DNA from: Acetivibrio alkalicellulosi
Lineage (GTDB): Bacteria; Bacillota; Clostridia; Acetivibrionales; Acetivibrionaceae
Assembly: GCA_008125075.1 (NCBI GenBank)
Contig: VLTH01000002.1
Span: forward strand, 485,105-549,104
DNA length: 64,000 bases
Direction: 5' to 3'
Shown: piece after piece, positions 1 through 8,828 of the stretch
Position numbering within the stretch: the first letter of the stretch is position 1
Layout of the letters: each line of letters starts with the position of its first letter
Notes under the pieces: generated by a model
Told to the model about the DNA's origin: nothing
Database searches by the model: none
What the model saw: the letters and a program-made list of their open reading frames with translations, nothing else
Made by a program: the position numbers and the translations under genes

Positions 1-90
1 GTCTTCAACTGCAAAAATCAATGTGTTGAGTAATAAGGATTGCAGAAGAAAAACCAGTACAAATAAAACTAGTGTCTTATTAAATTTCAT
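1..90 (-). CDS. N-terminus of an exported protein (cut by window edge)
   Basis: Only the first 30 codons lie in the window. They read as a signal peptide: MKFNK, then a run of Leu, Val and Phe ending near IFAVED. The ATG sits 7 bases after an AGGGGG ribosome site. The mature protein lies outside the window, so the function cannot be named. It is transcribed away from the blaI-like gene. Confidence 0.6.
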   Translation of the reverse strand, partial: MKFNKTLVLFVLVFLLQSLLLNTLIFAVED

Positions 91-613
91 TATAAAATCC
101 CCCTTGTAATATATAGTTATAATAGTTCAGTAGATAGTAAACCTACTGTTATTACCTAAATTAACATCTAACACAATATTATCTCTAATGTATAAATTGT
201 AACAATGCAAATAATTACCTTGTAGCGAAAAAATCTTTTTGCAATAAGAATCCTAAATTAAATTCCAAATAAGAAAAAAGAGATAGTAAATACAACAAAA
301 AACACCTATAAATTGTTACTTTTGAAGTTTTAATGCTTACTAAATCTAAATACTTGCTATCTTTGATATGGAATTTCAGATAAAAGAATTCTTTAGTATT
401 TTCAAAAATGTATACAAATATTAGCTATAACACATATAAGGTAATTAATAAATTTCTTCCTTAAGTATACTAAGAATATATTCACATGTCAATAGTTGAC
501 AATCGTTATCAAAGGTCATTACACAGAATGGTTTTATAAAAATAGCAAAATACAAAAATATTACTTTTGGATTTTCGCACTATGCAATTAGAACAAAATG
601 TAGATATATCCTA
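91..613. other. AT-rich intergenic region, nothing recognised
   Basis: About 520 bases between two divergent genes. I see no coding frame with a ribosome site, no clear hairpin with a T-run and no known RNA motif. It presumably holds the promoter of the minus-strand exported protein, but no convincing -35/-10 pair stands out. Confidence 0.5.
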
Positions 614-642
614 TTGACAAATTGGGGTTACAGGTGTAAACT
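614..642 (+). promoter_or_regulatory. Sigma-A promoter of the blaI-like operon
   Basis: TTGACA at 614-619, a 17-base spacer and TAAACT at 637-642. The -35 is a perfect consensus match. The promoter lies 42 bases before the repressor start codon and overlaps the first operator dyad. Confidence 0.75.
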
Positions 643-664
643 AGAACTATGGTCTACAAATGTA
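628..664 (+). promoter_or_regulatory. Two BlaI/MecI-type operator dyads
   Basis: Two copies of the dyad TACA-NN-TGTA, the core recognised by BlaI/MecI repressors. The first is TTACAGGTGTAA at 628-639, overlapping the -10 box. The second is TACAAATGTA at 655-664, just downstream of the expected transcription start. Their centres are about 26 bases apart. The arrangement suggests that the product of the next gene represses its own operon. Confidence 0.75.
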
Positions 665-683
665 ACCTTGGAGGTGGATACAT

Positions 684-1067
684 ATGAAGTCGGTGGTTTC
701 TAAAATTACAAATTCAGAACTTGAGGTAATGAGATTGCTTTGGTCTTCTAAAAAGGAACTTACTATTTCAGATATAAGAAAATCTCTTGAAAAGTCAAGT
801 GAATGGGATAGCTCCACTATCAAAACGCTGCTTAGGAGACTTTGTGAAAAAGGTGTGGTGGAGGCAATAAAAAAAGAAATGTATTATTACAAACCTTTAG
901 TAAGTGAGTCTGAATATAAAGAGTATAGTACTCAATCATTAATTGACAAACTATATTCAGGGAGTGCCAAAAAACTTGTTGCCTCTTTGCTAGGTAGTAA
1001 AAAACTAGACGAAAGTGACATTAAAGAGCTTCGGGATTTATTTAAGGTGGGTGATGGACATGAATGA
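684..1067 (+). CDS. BlaI/MecI family transcriptional repressor
   Basis: 127 aa, the usual length for BlaI/MecI. The N-terminal winged helix is recognisable in ITNSELEVMRLLWSSKKELT, followed by the recognition-helix region SSTIKTLLRRLCEKGVV. The C-terminal half is the dimerisation part, which in the family is cut by the partner protease. The ATG follows GGAGGTGG. The gene overlaps the M56 protease gene by 8 bases, the classical blaI-blaR1 layout. Two TACA-NN-TGTA dyads precede it. The regulated genes beyond its own operon are unknown, and no beta-lactamase lies in the window. Confidence 0.88.
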   Translation: MKSVVSKITNSELEVMRLLWSSKKELTISDIRKSLEKSSEWDSSTIKTLLRRLCEKGVVEAIKKEMYYYKPLVSESEYKEYSTQSLIDKLYSGSAKKLVASLLGSKKLDESDIKELRDLFKVGDGHE

Positions 1068-3075
1068 AGCATTACAATTAATACTTTCTCTTTCACTGGC
1101 AGGTAGTATTCTTGCAGGAATGTTACTTATAATAAAACTATTCTTTAAAAACAAGATCTCAAAGACAGTACAGTACTACCTTTGGCTTGTTGTAGTTTTA
1201 AGACTTATTTTTCCCTTTTCTTTTGAAAATAGTATAATAAATAAAGTGTTTTATACTGAACAAGCAACTGTAGAACTAGCTAATCCTATAGATAGGCTCT
1301 CTGAAGAAATGACACAGGAACAAAGTATTACTTCTAGTTTAGGTTTTAGTGTTGAAAAAAATGTACAAGATGGAGTATACAACAATGATGTTGATCACAC
1401 AAGATATTTTAGAGAGTTATTTTCTCAGTATATCTTATACATTTGGTTACTTGGAGCAATAATTGTATTTGGAATAAATTTAATAGGATACATTAGATTT
1501 ATCAAGAACTTAAAGAAGGCAAATAAGCCTGCTTATGACAGTGAAAATAAAATACTCAGGTCATTACTTAAAAGAAATAAGGTGAAACTTATACGCAATC
1601 CTTATGCACTTACCCCTATGCTTATTGGAATCTTAAAACCATATATTGTTATTCCAGATATTGATTATACTGAAAAGCAACTTAAAAACATTTTACTTCA
1701 CGAGTTAATACATTTAAGGCGCTTTGATATAGGTGTAAAGTGGCTTACAATGATGGCTTCTGCTATTCACTGGTTTAATCCTCTTATGTATGTTATTAAA
1801 AAAGAAGTTAATTATGCCTGTGAATTATCATGTGATGAATGGGCTATAAAAAATCTCAACTCTGAAGAAAAACAATCCTATGGCGAGACATTAATATCTA
1901 TTTCAGCTCAGGAAAAATACCCTATAGGTGTACTGCAAGCAACCATGTGTGAAGAAAAAAAGAACCTGAAAGACAGATTGGAAGCAATTATGAAAAATAG
2001 TAAAAAATCAAAATTTGTAATAGTCATATCAATAATTTTATTTTCAGCACTTATATATAGTGCAGGAGCTATAGGACCAAGCATAGGTATAACAAGAGGA
2101 AGAGAAATAAAAATAGTTGAAAGTGTAATAATAAGTGGTTATAACTTGAGTGATATATCAAAATACAAGACGCCTTATATTGGTAATGCTTCGAATGTTA
2201 TGGCTATTGTTGACCGATTACCACTACCGGACAAATACTTTATTCAAAGATATATATCCCTTCAAACTGACCAAATGCCATATGGTCTTACAGTATATTA
2301 TGAAGCAAAAGATGATTCTCAGTATCAAGGTGTTTGGCCAATGAATGAAGCAGACAATTTATTTATTGAGCAAAACTTAAGAAAAAATGCTTTAGTGCTT
2401 TTTTGCATGATTGATAACCTTGATGAAATAACATTTGCATTTAGAACTTCTCAATCTAATGATAAATTAGAACAAGAAAAATATGATACACCTTTTAAAT
2501 ATCAAAGAGCTTTTTTTAAAAAAGAATATTATGAAGACCTCACGGCATTATCAAGGGATCTTGATTTATTAAAGAGCTTACTGGTTAAAATGTCAAAGTT
2601 TGAAGAAAGGGGTATCCCAAGCATTAATGCTGATATGGAAGAGTTGCCTGATGATGTTGCAACAATGTCACTAATTAATTATAATGGCTTTGAGATAATG
2701 GCTTGGGGAAATACAGATCCAACACTAGATGAAATTACTGTGTACAGGTTTCAAGATACAGCTTTAAGATTTCTGTTTGCCATAATAGAAGATGACTTAA
2801 ATGCACTAAAAGACATTTGTACACAGGAACTATATAACTACCTGACTTCAAGTAATGATAATGAAGTTAAAAGCTATTATCAGGATTTAGCAGGAAGTCA
2901 AATTACTGGATTTCAAAGCATTACACCACCTATTATCTCATATAGTTTTGAAAATGATAAATTGATAAGTGTTGTTATTTTATTTAATACGGACACTTCT
3001 TCTAGGCTGGTACACTTTTATTTAGGTTTTACCAACGACTTGGAAAAACCAATAATAGATTCCTTTGCGCTGTAA
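1060..3075 (+). CDS. BlaR1-like M56 membrane metalloprotease with DUF4825-like sensor
   Basis: 671 aa from the ATG at 1060, preferred because AAGGTGG lies 9 bases upstream; the ATG at 1054 is also possible. The N-terminal part has several membrane helices and the zinc motif HELIHLRR (HExxH) near residue 233, followed by YACELSCDEWA, typical of M56 peptidases. A further membrane helix lies near residues 320-340. The extracellular part starts KTPYIGNASNVMAIVDRLPL, which resembles the DUF4825 domain. No STxK, SxN or KTG motifs are present, so it is not a penicillin sensor. The family transmits a signal by proteolysis that ends in loss of BlaI. The ligand is unknown. Confidence 0.8.
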   Translation: MNEALQLILSLSLAGSILAGMLLIIKLFFKNKISKTVQYYLWLVVVLRLIFPFSFENSIINKVFYTEQATVELANPIDRLSEEMTQEQSITSSLGFSVEKNVQDGVYNNDVDHTRYFRELFSQYILYIWLLGAIIVFGINLIGYIRFIKNLKKANKPAYDSENKILRSLLKRNKVKLIRNPYALTPMLIGILKPYIVIPDIDYTEKQLKNILLHELIHLRRFDIGVKWLTMMASAIHWFNPLMYVIKKEVNYACELSCDEWAIKNLNSEEKQSYGETLISISAQEKYPIGVLQATMCEEKKNLKDRLEAIMKNSKKSKFVIVISIILFSALIYSAGAIGPSIGITRGREIKIVESVIISGYNLSDISKYKTPYIGNASNVMAIVDRLPLPDKYFIQRYISLQTDQMPYGLTVYYEAKDDSQYQGVWPMNEADNLFIEQNLRKNALVLFCMIDNLDEITFAFRTSQSNDKLEQEKYDTPFKYQRAFFKKEYYEDLTALSRDLDLLKSLLVKMSKFEERGIPSINADMEELPDDVATMSLINYNGFEIMAWGNTDPTLDEITVYRFQDTALRFLFAIIEDDLNALKDICTQELYNYLTSSNDNEVKSYYQDLAGSQITGFQSITPPIISYSFENDKLISVVILFNTDTSSRLVHFYLGFTNDLEKPIIDSFAL

Positions 3076-3186
3076 TGCTTTATTATTAATTTATGCACCC
3101 ATCTATACAAGTGCAGTTGATATTATAAATATTAACCATTATAATTAGTCTTGTTAATAGATACTGATTAGAGGATGGAGAAAGAG

Positions 3187-4524
3187 ATGGATATTATAAA
3201 GGAATTAGTTATGTACATTCTTGGCTTTAAACCATATGTTATGTTACCGGTTATTATTTTACTTTTAGCAATGGTTTTTAGAATTAAGCCTTCTACTGGA
3301 ATAAAATCAGCTTTTACTATTGGAATTGGATTTATAGGAATTTTTGTAATATTTGATTATTTTGTCGCAATAATTAATCCTGTTATTCAAAATCTTATTA
3401 GTAGAGCAGGACTTCAACTTGATGTTTTAGATGTTGGATGGCCTCCTTTAGCGGCTATAACATGGTCATTTGCTTTGGCACCTTTGCTTTTGGTCATATT
3501 AATGCTTTTAAATGTTGTTTTACTCATAACCAAGCTAACTAAAACAGTTAATATAGATATCTGGAATTATTGGCATTTTATCTTTACAGGTGCCCTGGTT
3601 TATAATATTTCTAATAATATATACTTATCAGTTTTTTCTAGTATAACAACGTTTATAATTACTATTAAGCTAGCAGACTGGAGTGCGCCTTTAGTTCACA
3701 AATTTTCTGATTTAAAGGGTGTTTCGTTGCCTACTCTTTCGGCAGTAGCCTACTTTCCCTTTGGTGTTTTGGGTAATAAATTAATAGACCATATTCCTTT
3801 CGTTAATAAAATTAACGCTAATCCTGAAAAAATCAAGGAAAAGATGGGCCTTATAGGGGAGCCTATGATTATTGGTTTTGTGCTTGGGATTTTACTTGGA
3901 ATTGGTGCAGGCTACGACATAAGGAAGATTACAGAGTTTGCTTTTGGCATTTCAGCAGTAATATATATATTACCTAAAATGACCAATATTGTGGGCACTT
4001 CTCTTATTCCTATTTCCGAGGGAATGAAAGATTTTATAAAGAAGCATTTTTCCAAGACAGGTCAAACTTATATTGGACTTGATGTAGCTGTAATAGTAGG
4101 ACTTCCTTCTGTTGTTGTAACTGCCATACTTTTAATACCGATTTCACTGGTTTTAGCTTTTATTCTTCCCGGAGTTAGATTTATTCCACTAGGAGATCTG
4201 GTAAATTTAATAGGAATAGCTTCACTAATTTGTGTTGCAACAAAGGGGAATGTAGTCCGAGCTTTTCTTATAGGAATTCCTATAATTATAATTCACCTTT
4301 ATGTAGCTTCAAACATGGCCTATCTATATACTAGACTTGCTGGTGCTGTAAATTATAGCATTGCAGATTATGGCGGAGTTTTTACAAGTTTTCTAGATGG
4401 TGGTAATTTGTTGCGTGTGTGGACTGTAAAAATATTCTCAGGAAACAGCTATGCTTTTTTCTTATTACCTATTGTCTTAGTTATGCTGTATCTAACAAGA
4501 AAGCTTACTCATAAGCAGAGTTAA
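3187..4524 (+). CDS. PTS galactitol-type permease, EIIC component
   Basis: 445 aa of almost continuous membrane helices, matching the EIIC-GatC family, for instance GVSLPTLSAVAYFPFGVLGN, LIGEPMIIGFVLGILLGIGA and the C-terminal TSFLDGGNLLR. The start at 3187 is chosen because GGAG lies 6 bases upstream; an ATG at 3175 lies too close to its GAGG. In the family this subunit moves the sugar alcohol across the membrane while EIIB phosphorylates it. No EIIA, EIIB or polyol dehydrogenase gene is nearby, so partners must be encoded elsewhere or the protein is used differently. The substrate is inferred only from the family name. Confidence 0.82.
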   Translation: MDIIKELVMYILGFKPYVMLPVIILLLAMVFRIKPSTGIKSAFTIGIGFIGIFVIFDYFVAIINPVIQNLISRAGLQLDVLDVGWPPLAAITWSFALAPLLLVILMLLNVVLLITKLTKTVNIDIWNYWHFIFTGALVYNISNNIYLSVFSSITTFIITIKLADWSAPLVHKFSDLKGVSLPTLSAVAYFPFGVLGNKLIDHIPFVNKINANPEKIKEKMGLIGEPMIIGFVLGILLGIGAGYDIRKITEFAFGISAVIYILPKMTNIVGTSLIPISEGMKDFIKKHFSKTGQTYIGLDVAVIVGLPSVVVTAILLIPISLVLAFILPGVRFIPLGDLVNLIGIASLICVATKGNVVRAFLIGIPIIIIHLYVASNMAYLYTRLAGAVNYSIADYGGVFTSFLDGGNLLRVWTVKIFSGNSYAFFLLPIVLVMLYLTRKLTHKQS

Positions 4525-4572
4525 AACAATACACAACATTATATTAGAAAATGTCAACAAATCTAGTACGTG

Positions 4573-4983
4573 CTATGCATATTCAAGGTCAATTCTAAGA
4601 AGAAGGTATTCATAGTCTAAATCATATACTACTTTCAAAATTTTATAGTGTATATCTCTTAATACTATTTCGTTGCCGGCTTTTAAAATATTTACGTAAT
4701 CCCTATCATAGAAATATACTTCACCCTTTTCAACATTAAAGGTAACACCGATACATTCCTCAAATTCAAAAAGAACTAAAAGGTTATCAATTTCATTCTG
4801 GTTATAAACTGGTGTAATAGATTTTACTTTTGCTTTTCTGCCTAGATCGTCACGACCATCATATAATATGGTTTCAAGTCTTTTGTTAATAATGTTATTT
4901 ATCTTAGTTAAACTTTTTGTGTTTTTTAGGTTATAAAGATCCACATCTATGTTTTCAATTTCATATTTTAATTCATGTTTCAT
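4573..4983 (-). CDS. Unknown protein, 136 aa
   Basis: Not recognised. The ATG at 4983 follows AGGGAG by 7 bases and gives MKHELKYEIENIDVDLYNLK. The sequence is soluble, acidic and rich in Asp, Glu, Tyr and Ile, with alternating hydrophobic residues in the second half (VLFEFEECIGVTFNVEKGEV), as in a small beta-rich domain. No signal peptide or membrane helix is seen. It stands alone, convergent with the PTS gene. Confidence 0.6.
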   Translation of the reverse strand: MKHELKYEIENIDVDLYNLKNTKSLTKINNIINKRLETILYDGRDDLGRKAKVKSITPVYNQNEIDNLLVLFEFEECIGVTFNVEKGEVYFYDRDYVNILKAGNEIVLRDIHYKILKVVYDLDYEYLLLRIDLEYA

Positions 4984-5182
4984 ATTATTACTCCCTAACA
5001 AATTGTTTTTTAAAATTTATATTGACATTTTAATTATACCACTGATTTACAATATAAGTTTATCAAAAATTTTAGAAATAATTTGATTTTACGTTTTTGA
5101 ACCATGGGAAAGAATTTTTAGGGAAAGTATACCATGCTTGTTCTGGACATACTATAGTTATGAGTCAAAGGAGGAACAATTA

Positions 5183-5716
5183 TTGGAACAGATTGCTATT
5201 GACATGGAGAATTTAAAACTTATTGAACTGCTTGAAAAAAGTCTGACTAATGATGAAGTAGTTAGTTATCCTTATGGTGTGTTTTACGGAAATGTTGGTA
5301 ATGCTGATTGGCCAATCTACCTTTATGAGGCAGAAGAGGCATTGGTAATGGATGAAGATTTTGACATACATGATACTGTTAGTTTTCTGAAAGAATCAAA
5401 GGATAACTTCGTTTTTGCAGTTTTTAGCACAACAAACGTCGGAGAACCTATTGTGTGTGTTGATGGTAATTATTATGGTTATGCAGTAGCTGAAGATGAT
5501 GAAGAATATGAAGAAGAGATTTTTATAGATGAAGGTGATTATTATGGATATTTTATTCAACTAAATGAAAATAAGTATGTAATTGACACAGCTATACATT
5601 CATTAGTAGGGTTATTATGCTCAGGGGAAATAGTAGAAGATAGTATAAGGATTGAAGAGTACTGCGGATTATTTGAAAAGCCTATGAAGTCATATATTAA
5701 GAGGTTTATAATTTGA
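5183..5716 (+). CDS. Unknown acidic protein, 177 aa
   Basis: Not recognised. A perfect AAAGGAGG lies 8 bases before TTG 5183, which gives MEQIAIDMENLKLIELLEKS and is the best start; the open frame extends further upstream without a ribosome site. The protein is soluble and very acidic, with a cluster AEDDEEYEEEIFIDEGDYYG and two NYYGYA/DYYGYF repeats near residues 112 and 134. The start mimics a small immunity- or SMI1-like protein only in general composition. No function is claimed. Confidence 0.6.
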   Translation: MEQIAIDMENLKLIELLEKSLTNDEVVSYPYGVFYGNVGNADWPIYLYEAEEALVMDEDFDIHDTVSFLKESKDNFVFAVFSTTNVGEPIVCVDGNYYGYAVAEDDEEYEEEIFIDEGDYYGYFIQLNENKYVIDTAIHSLVGLLCSGEIVEDSIRIEEYCGLFEKPMKSYIKRFII

Positions 5717-5804
5717 ATTGTATGTAAGATATAAGCACATCGATGAAATACTTAAATTTAAGTTCTAATCAGATTCTCTTTTTAGTAGCTGCTATGCCTT
5801 AACT

Positions 5805-5906
5805 AAGGAATATCTGAAATATTACTTCCACTTTTCACACGAGCTTATTTGGCATCAAAAAGGCTTGTAGTGAAATAGTAGTGGAAGTCATATTTTCAGC
5901 GTTCCT
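5805..5906. repeat. Rep-B copy 1: inverted-repeat element
   Basis: The left end GGAATATCTGAAATATTACT followed by TCCACTTTTCAC is an inverted copy of the right end GTGAAATAGTAGTGGAAGTC followed by ATATTTTCAGCGTTCC. The arms are about 33 bases and the middle about 35. A second copy lies at 39599-39763. The element is small, non-coding and MITE-like. The open frame that begins in its right arm is not the real start of the next gene. Confidence 0.75.
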
Positions 5907-6033
5907 AAACAAGTTCAATGAGTTTAGAAAAGTTTATAAATTGTTTAGATTTAATTTAGCCCATTTTTATAAGTATCCTTTACAATTATATTATGGGAAT
6001 ATTCCTAAAATAAATATAAAAGGAGAAAGTAAT

Positions 6034-7257
6034 ATGAAAATGAATAGAAAATTATTTCTTTTGATTAGCTTTTGTCTGGGTGCTACAATATTTGCAGTTT
6101 CAGTATTTGCAGAAATCACTTCTAAAACAGGCTATGATCAGTTGAAAGATGCGTTTAAAAACACAGGAGAAATATTAAGTAATGAGGTAGAAAGCTTTAC
6201 TATGAATTTGGAATATATGCTTAAGAGCAATGATAAAACAATTTATACAACTAGTGAAATCTCTAAATATGATTTAATTAATCAAAGGTCAATAGAGGAA
6301 AGAACTACGGAATACGTAAATGTAGATAAGTATAAAAGCTATTATTACAGTGACGCAAAGAAACATATTTCTCAACGTAATGGAGATGTCTATATTGTTA
6401 ATGAATACATGGTTGAAAGGGAGTATCATAGACTCTTTCATAATCCTTTTGAAGGAATAGAAGATGTAGAGAGGATATTTGATGCTTTTATTGGAGGTTT
6501 AGGGAATCATGTTATGGTTGAAGAAAATGCTGATGGAAGTAAATATTTTTCAGGGGCTGTTAGCGACTCTCAAATTCCTACTCTTATAAATGCTGTTATG
6601 TCTTACGGGTTTAAGAGAATTATTATTGAGGAAGTAACATACAATGATCTTCCCATTCCTATAATTGAAGATGACATTTATGTGAAGAAGGTAAGTGGAA
6701 GAGCATTTACAAACAGTGATGGTATAATGGAAAGCCTATTTTCTTCCTTTGTATTCAGTGGCAAAGATAAAGCTGGGAACACATATGATTTTACAATTGA
6801 GATTGTTATGAAAATATTTGATATTAATTCAACTGAGGTTATAGAGCCAGATCTTACAGATAAAAATATAGAGGTCCGCATTGAAGGCGCATCCCAAATA
6901 AATGATAAGCATTTAGGAAAATGGAAAAGTGAAGTGGTAATAGAAAAAGATGGACAGCTACAAAAAATAGGTGAAAAAATTGTTGAAATAACATCTATAA
7001 ATTCAGAAAATATATATGGAAAGTACTATTCTATTTACAATGAGGAATATTTAGAGCATAGTAAAGAGTTTGAATTTATAGCTGAAATTGAGCAATACAG
7101 AGGAGGAGGAATTTTTAAAGATATTGACTCTTTAGAAAATAAAGGGACAATATATATAGATAGAGCCCGTATGTACTTTAATATAGATAGAGATTATAGA
7201 ATCGGTGAACCAGAGTCGCTAAATTATAACAACTATCAGAAAGTTTTTGAAGATTAG
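6034..7257 (+). CDS. Exported protein of unknown function linked to ABC/two-component genes
   Basis: 407 aa from the ATG that follows AAAGGAG. An earlier in-frame start would lie inside a repeat element and has no ribosome site. The signal peptide is MKMNRKLFLLISFCLGATIF followed by AVSVFAE, with a likely signal peptidase I site and no lipobox Cys. The mature part is rich in Asp, Glu, Lys and Tyr with alternating strands and no recognised domain. It is followed by an ABC ATPase, permease, kinase and regulator, all in one direction, so it may be the substrate-sensing or accessory protein of that system. This role is inference. Confidence 0.65.
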   Translation: MKMNRKLFLLISFCLGATIFAVSVFAEITSKTGYDQLKDAFKNTGEILSNEVESFTMNLEYMLKSNDKTIYTTSEISKYDLINQRSIEERTTEYVNVDKYKSYYYSDAKKHISQRNGDVYIVNEYMVEREYHRLFHNPFEGIEDVERIFDAFIGGLGNHVMVEENADGSKYFSGAVSDSQIPTLINAVMSYGFKRIIIEEVTYNDLPIPIIEDDIYVKKVSGRAFTNSDGIMESLFSSFVFSGKDKAGNTYDFTIEIVMKIFDINSTEVIEPDLTDKNIEVRIEGASQINDKHLGKWKSEVVIEKDGQLQKIGEKIVEITSINSENIYGKYYSIYNEEYLEHSKEFEFIAEIEQYRGGGIFKDIDSLENKGTIYIDRARMYFNIDRDYRIGEPESLNYNNYQKVFED

Positions 7258-7287
7258 TAATTATATAAAGCAATAAAAAAGTTTTAT

Positions 7288-7322
7288 GTAGCTTCCATGT
7301 AAAAGTTTTGCATGGAAGCTAC
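7288..7322. other. Perfect 12-bp hairpin between genes
   Basis: GTAGCTTCCATG at 7288-7299 and CATGGAAGCTAC at 7311-7322 form a perfect stem around an 11-base loop. No T-run follows on the plus strand; on the minus strand it is followed by a mixed T-rich stretch. It sits 14 bases before the ABC ATPase ribosome site, so it may stabilise or attenuate the mRNA rather than end it. Confidence 0.55.
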
Positions 7323-7347
7323 AATCAGATATTTATGGAGGGTAAAA

Positions 7348-8073
7348 ATGGAAAAAGTTCTGGAGATTAAAGGTATAACAAAAAAATATAAGAATGGAAG
7401 AGGTATTTGGGATATAAATCTTGACATAAACAAAGGTGATATTTTTGGATTTTTAGGTCCAAATGGCGCAGGAAAAACTACTGCAATGAAGATAATGACA
7501 GGAATGATGAAACCTGATACAGGAGATGTTAAAATTTTTGAACACAGTGTAATAGAACAGTTTGAAAAAGCAATGAAAAAAGTAGGCTGTATAATTGAAA
7601 CAGCTGAATCTTATGGTTATCTTAGTGCATATGAAAATTTAAAACTTCATTCAAGGTTTTATAAAGACATAGGAGAAGAGAGAATTGATGAAGTTTTAGA
7701 GTTTACAGGAATACTTAAGTATAAGAAAGAAAAGGTTAAGAATTTTTCACTGGGTATGAAACAGAGAATAGGTATAGCAGCTGCAATTTTGTCAAAACCA
7801 GAGCTGGTTATATTAGATGAGCCTTTAAATGGTCTTGATGTAGAAGGTATGATTGAAATGAGAAAGCTTATTAAGCATTTGTCAGATACAGAGAAGACTA
7901 CATTTTTTATATCTAGTCATCTTATTCATGATGTTGAACTTACTTGTAACAGGATAGGCATTGTCTATAATGGTAAACTGGTAAGTGTAGATTATACTAA
8001 AAATATACTGATGAATTATCCTTCACTGGAAAATTATTTTGTGAGCGAGGTAGACAAAAATGGAAATGTTTAA
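7348..8073 (+). CDS. ABC transporter ATP-binding protein
   Basis: 241 aa. Walker A GPNGAGKT, signature FSLGMKQR and Walker B LVILDEPLNG are all intact, followed by the switch His in ISSHL. The ATG follows GGAGGG by 5 bases. Upstream codons would begin inside a hairpin and lack a ribosome site. The length and the QRIGIAAAILSKP region fit the bacitracin/lantibiotic-type or multidrug ABC-2 exporters. It overlaps the permease gene by 14 bases, so the two are translated together. Confidence 0.9.
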   Translation: MEKVLEIKGITKKYKNGRGIWDINLDINKGDIFGFLGPNGAGKTTAMKIMTGMMKPDTGDVKIFEHSVIEQFEKAMKKVGCIIETAESYGYLSAYENLKLHSRFYKDIGEERIDEVLEFTGILKYKKEKVKNFSLGMKQRIGIAAAILSKPELVILDEPLNGLDVEGMIEMRKLIKHLSDTEKTTFFISSHLIHDVELTCNRIGIVYNGKLVSVDYTKNILMNYPSLENYFVSEVDKNGNV

Positions 8074-8812
8074 AGGAGCTTTTATAAATGAAATTGATAA
8101 GATGTATAGAAGAAAGAAGGTAGTTGTAGTTGTAATTATTTCATTTCTTGCAATTATAATAGGCCAGCTTTTTGTGTTTGGTTTAAGGAGTGGGTGGGGG
8201 CTTAGAACTGTAAGTGGCTTTGAATTTCCAGGAATGGTTCTTTCAGCTTTTATAGAAACGTTGCTTCCATTGTTTGCCACGCTAATAGCAATAGACATAT
8301 TCTCAGTGGAGTTTAATCAGAACACATTAAAGATACTTTTAGTAAGGCCGGTTTCAAGGTTAAAACTATTTACTGCAAAAATATCAGCAATTGGTGTTTT
8401 TATAATGGGAATTTTATTATTGGTTATGATGCTGTCAATACTTTCTGGGCTTTTGTTTAATCCAGAGTCTTTTACATTTTTAGGGCTCTACAGGACTGTC
8501 ATATCATATCTGGTAACTTTTATTCCTGTTATGGTATTTGCCCTTATTGTTGTGTTTTTGTGCAACTTTGTAAAAAGCGGTACAACAGTATTTTTTATTA
8601 CAATCATAATGTATATTGCCTTTAGAGGCATAGGGATTGTTTTTCCAAAATACTCAAGTCTTTTTGTAACATCAATGTTTAATTGGTATAATTTGTGGAT
8701 TGCAGATAAAATACACTTTTTAAAGCTTGCAAGAGAGTTTTTAATAATGATAGGATGTGCTATAATGTTTTTTACAGCAGGATTTTACCTATTTGATAAA
8801 AAAGATTTATAG
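8060..8812 (+). CDS. ABC-2 type permease
   Basis: 250 aa with about six hydrophobic helices. The conserved FSVEFNQNTLKILLVRPVSR element of ABC-2 permeases lies after the second helix. Its start lies inside the end of the ATPase gene. With the ATPase it should form an exporter, plausibly for an antimicrobial compound, given the kinase and regulator that follow. The substrate is not readable from the sequence. Confidence 0.85.
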   Translation: MEMFKGAFINEIDKMYRRKKVVVVVIISFLAIIIGQLFVFGLRSGWGLRTVSGFEFPGMVLSAFIETLLPLFATLIAIDIFSVEFNQNTLKILLVRPVSRLKLFTAKISAIGVFIMGILLLVMMLSILSGLLFNPESFTFLGLYRTVISYLVTFIPVMVFALIVVFLCNFVKSGTTVFFITIIMYIAFRGIGIVFPKYSSLFVTSMFNWYNLWIADKIHFLKLAREFLIMIGCAIMFFTAGFYLFDKKDL

Positions 8813-8828
8813 TAAAAAGGTGGAAGAG

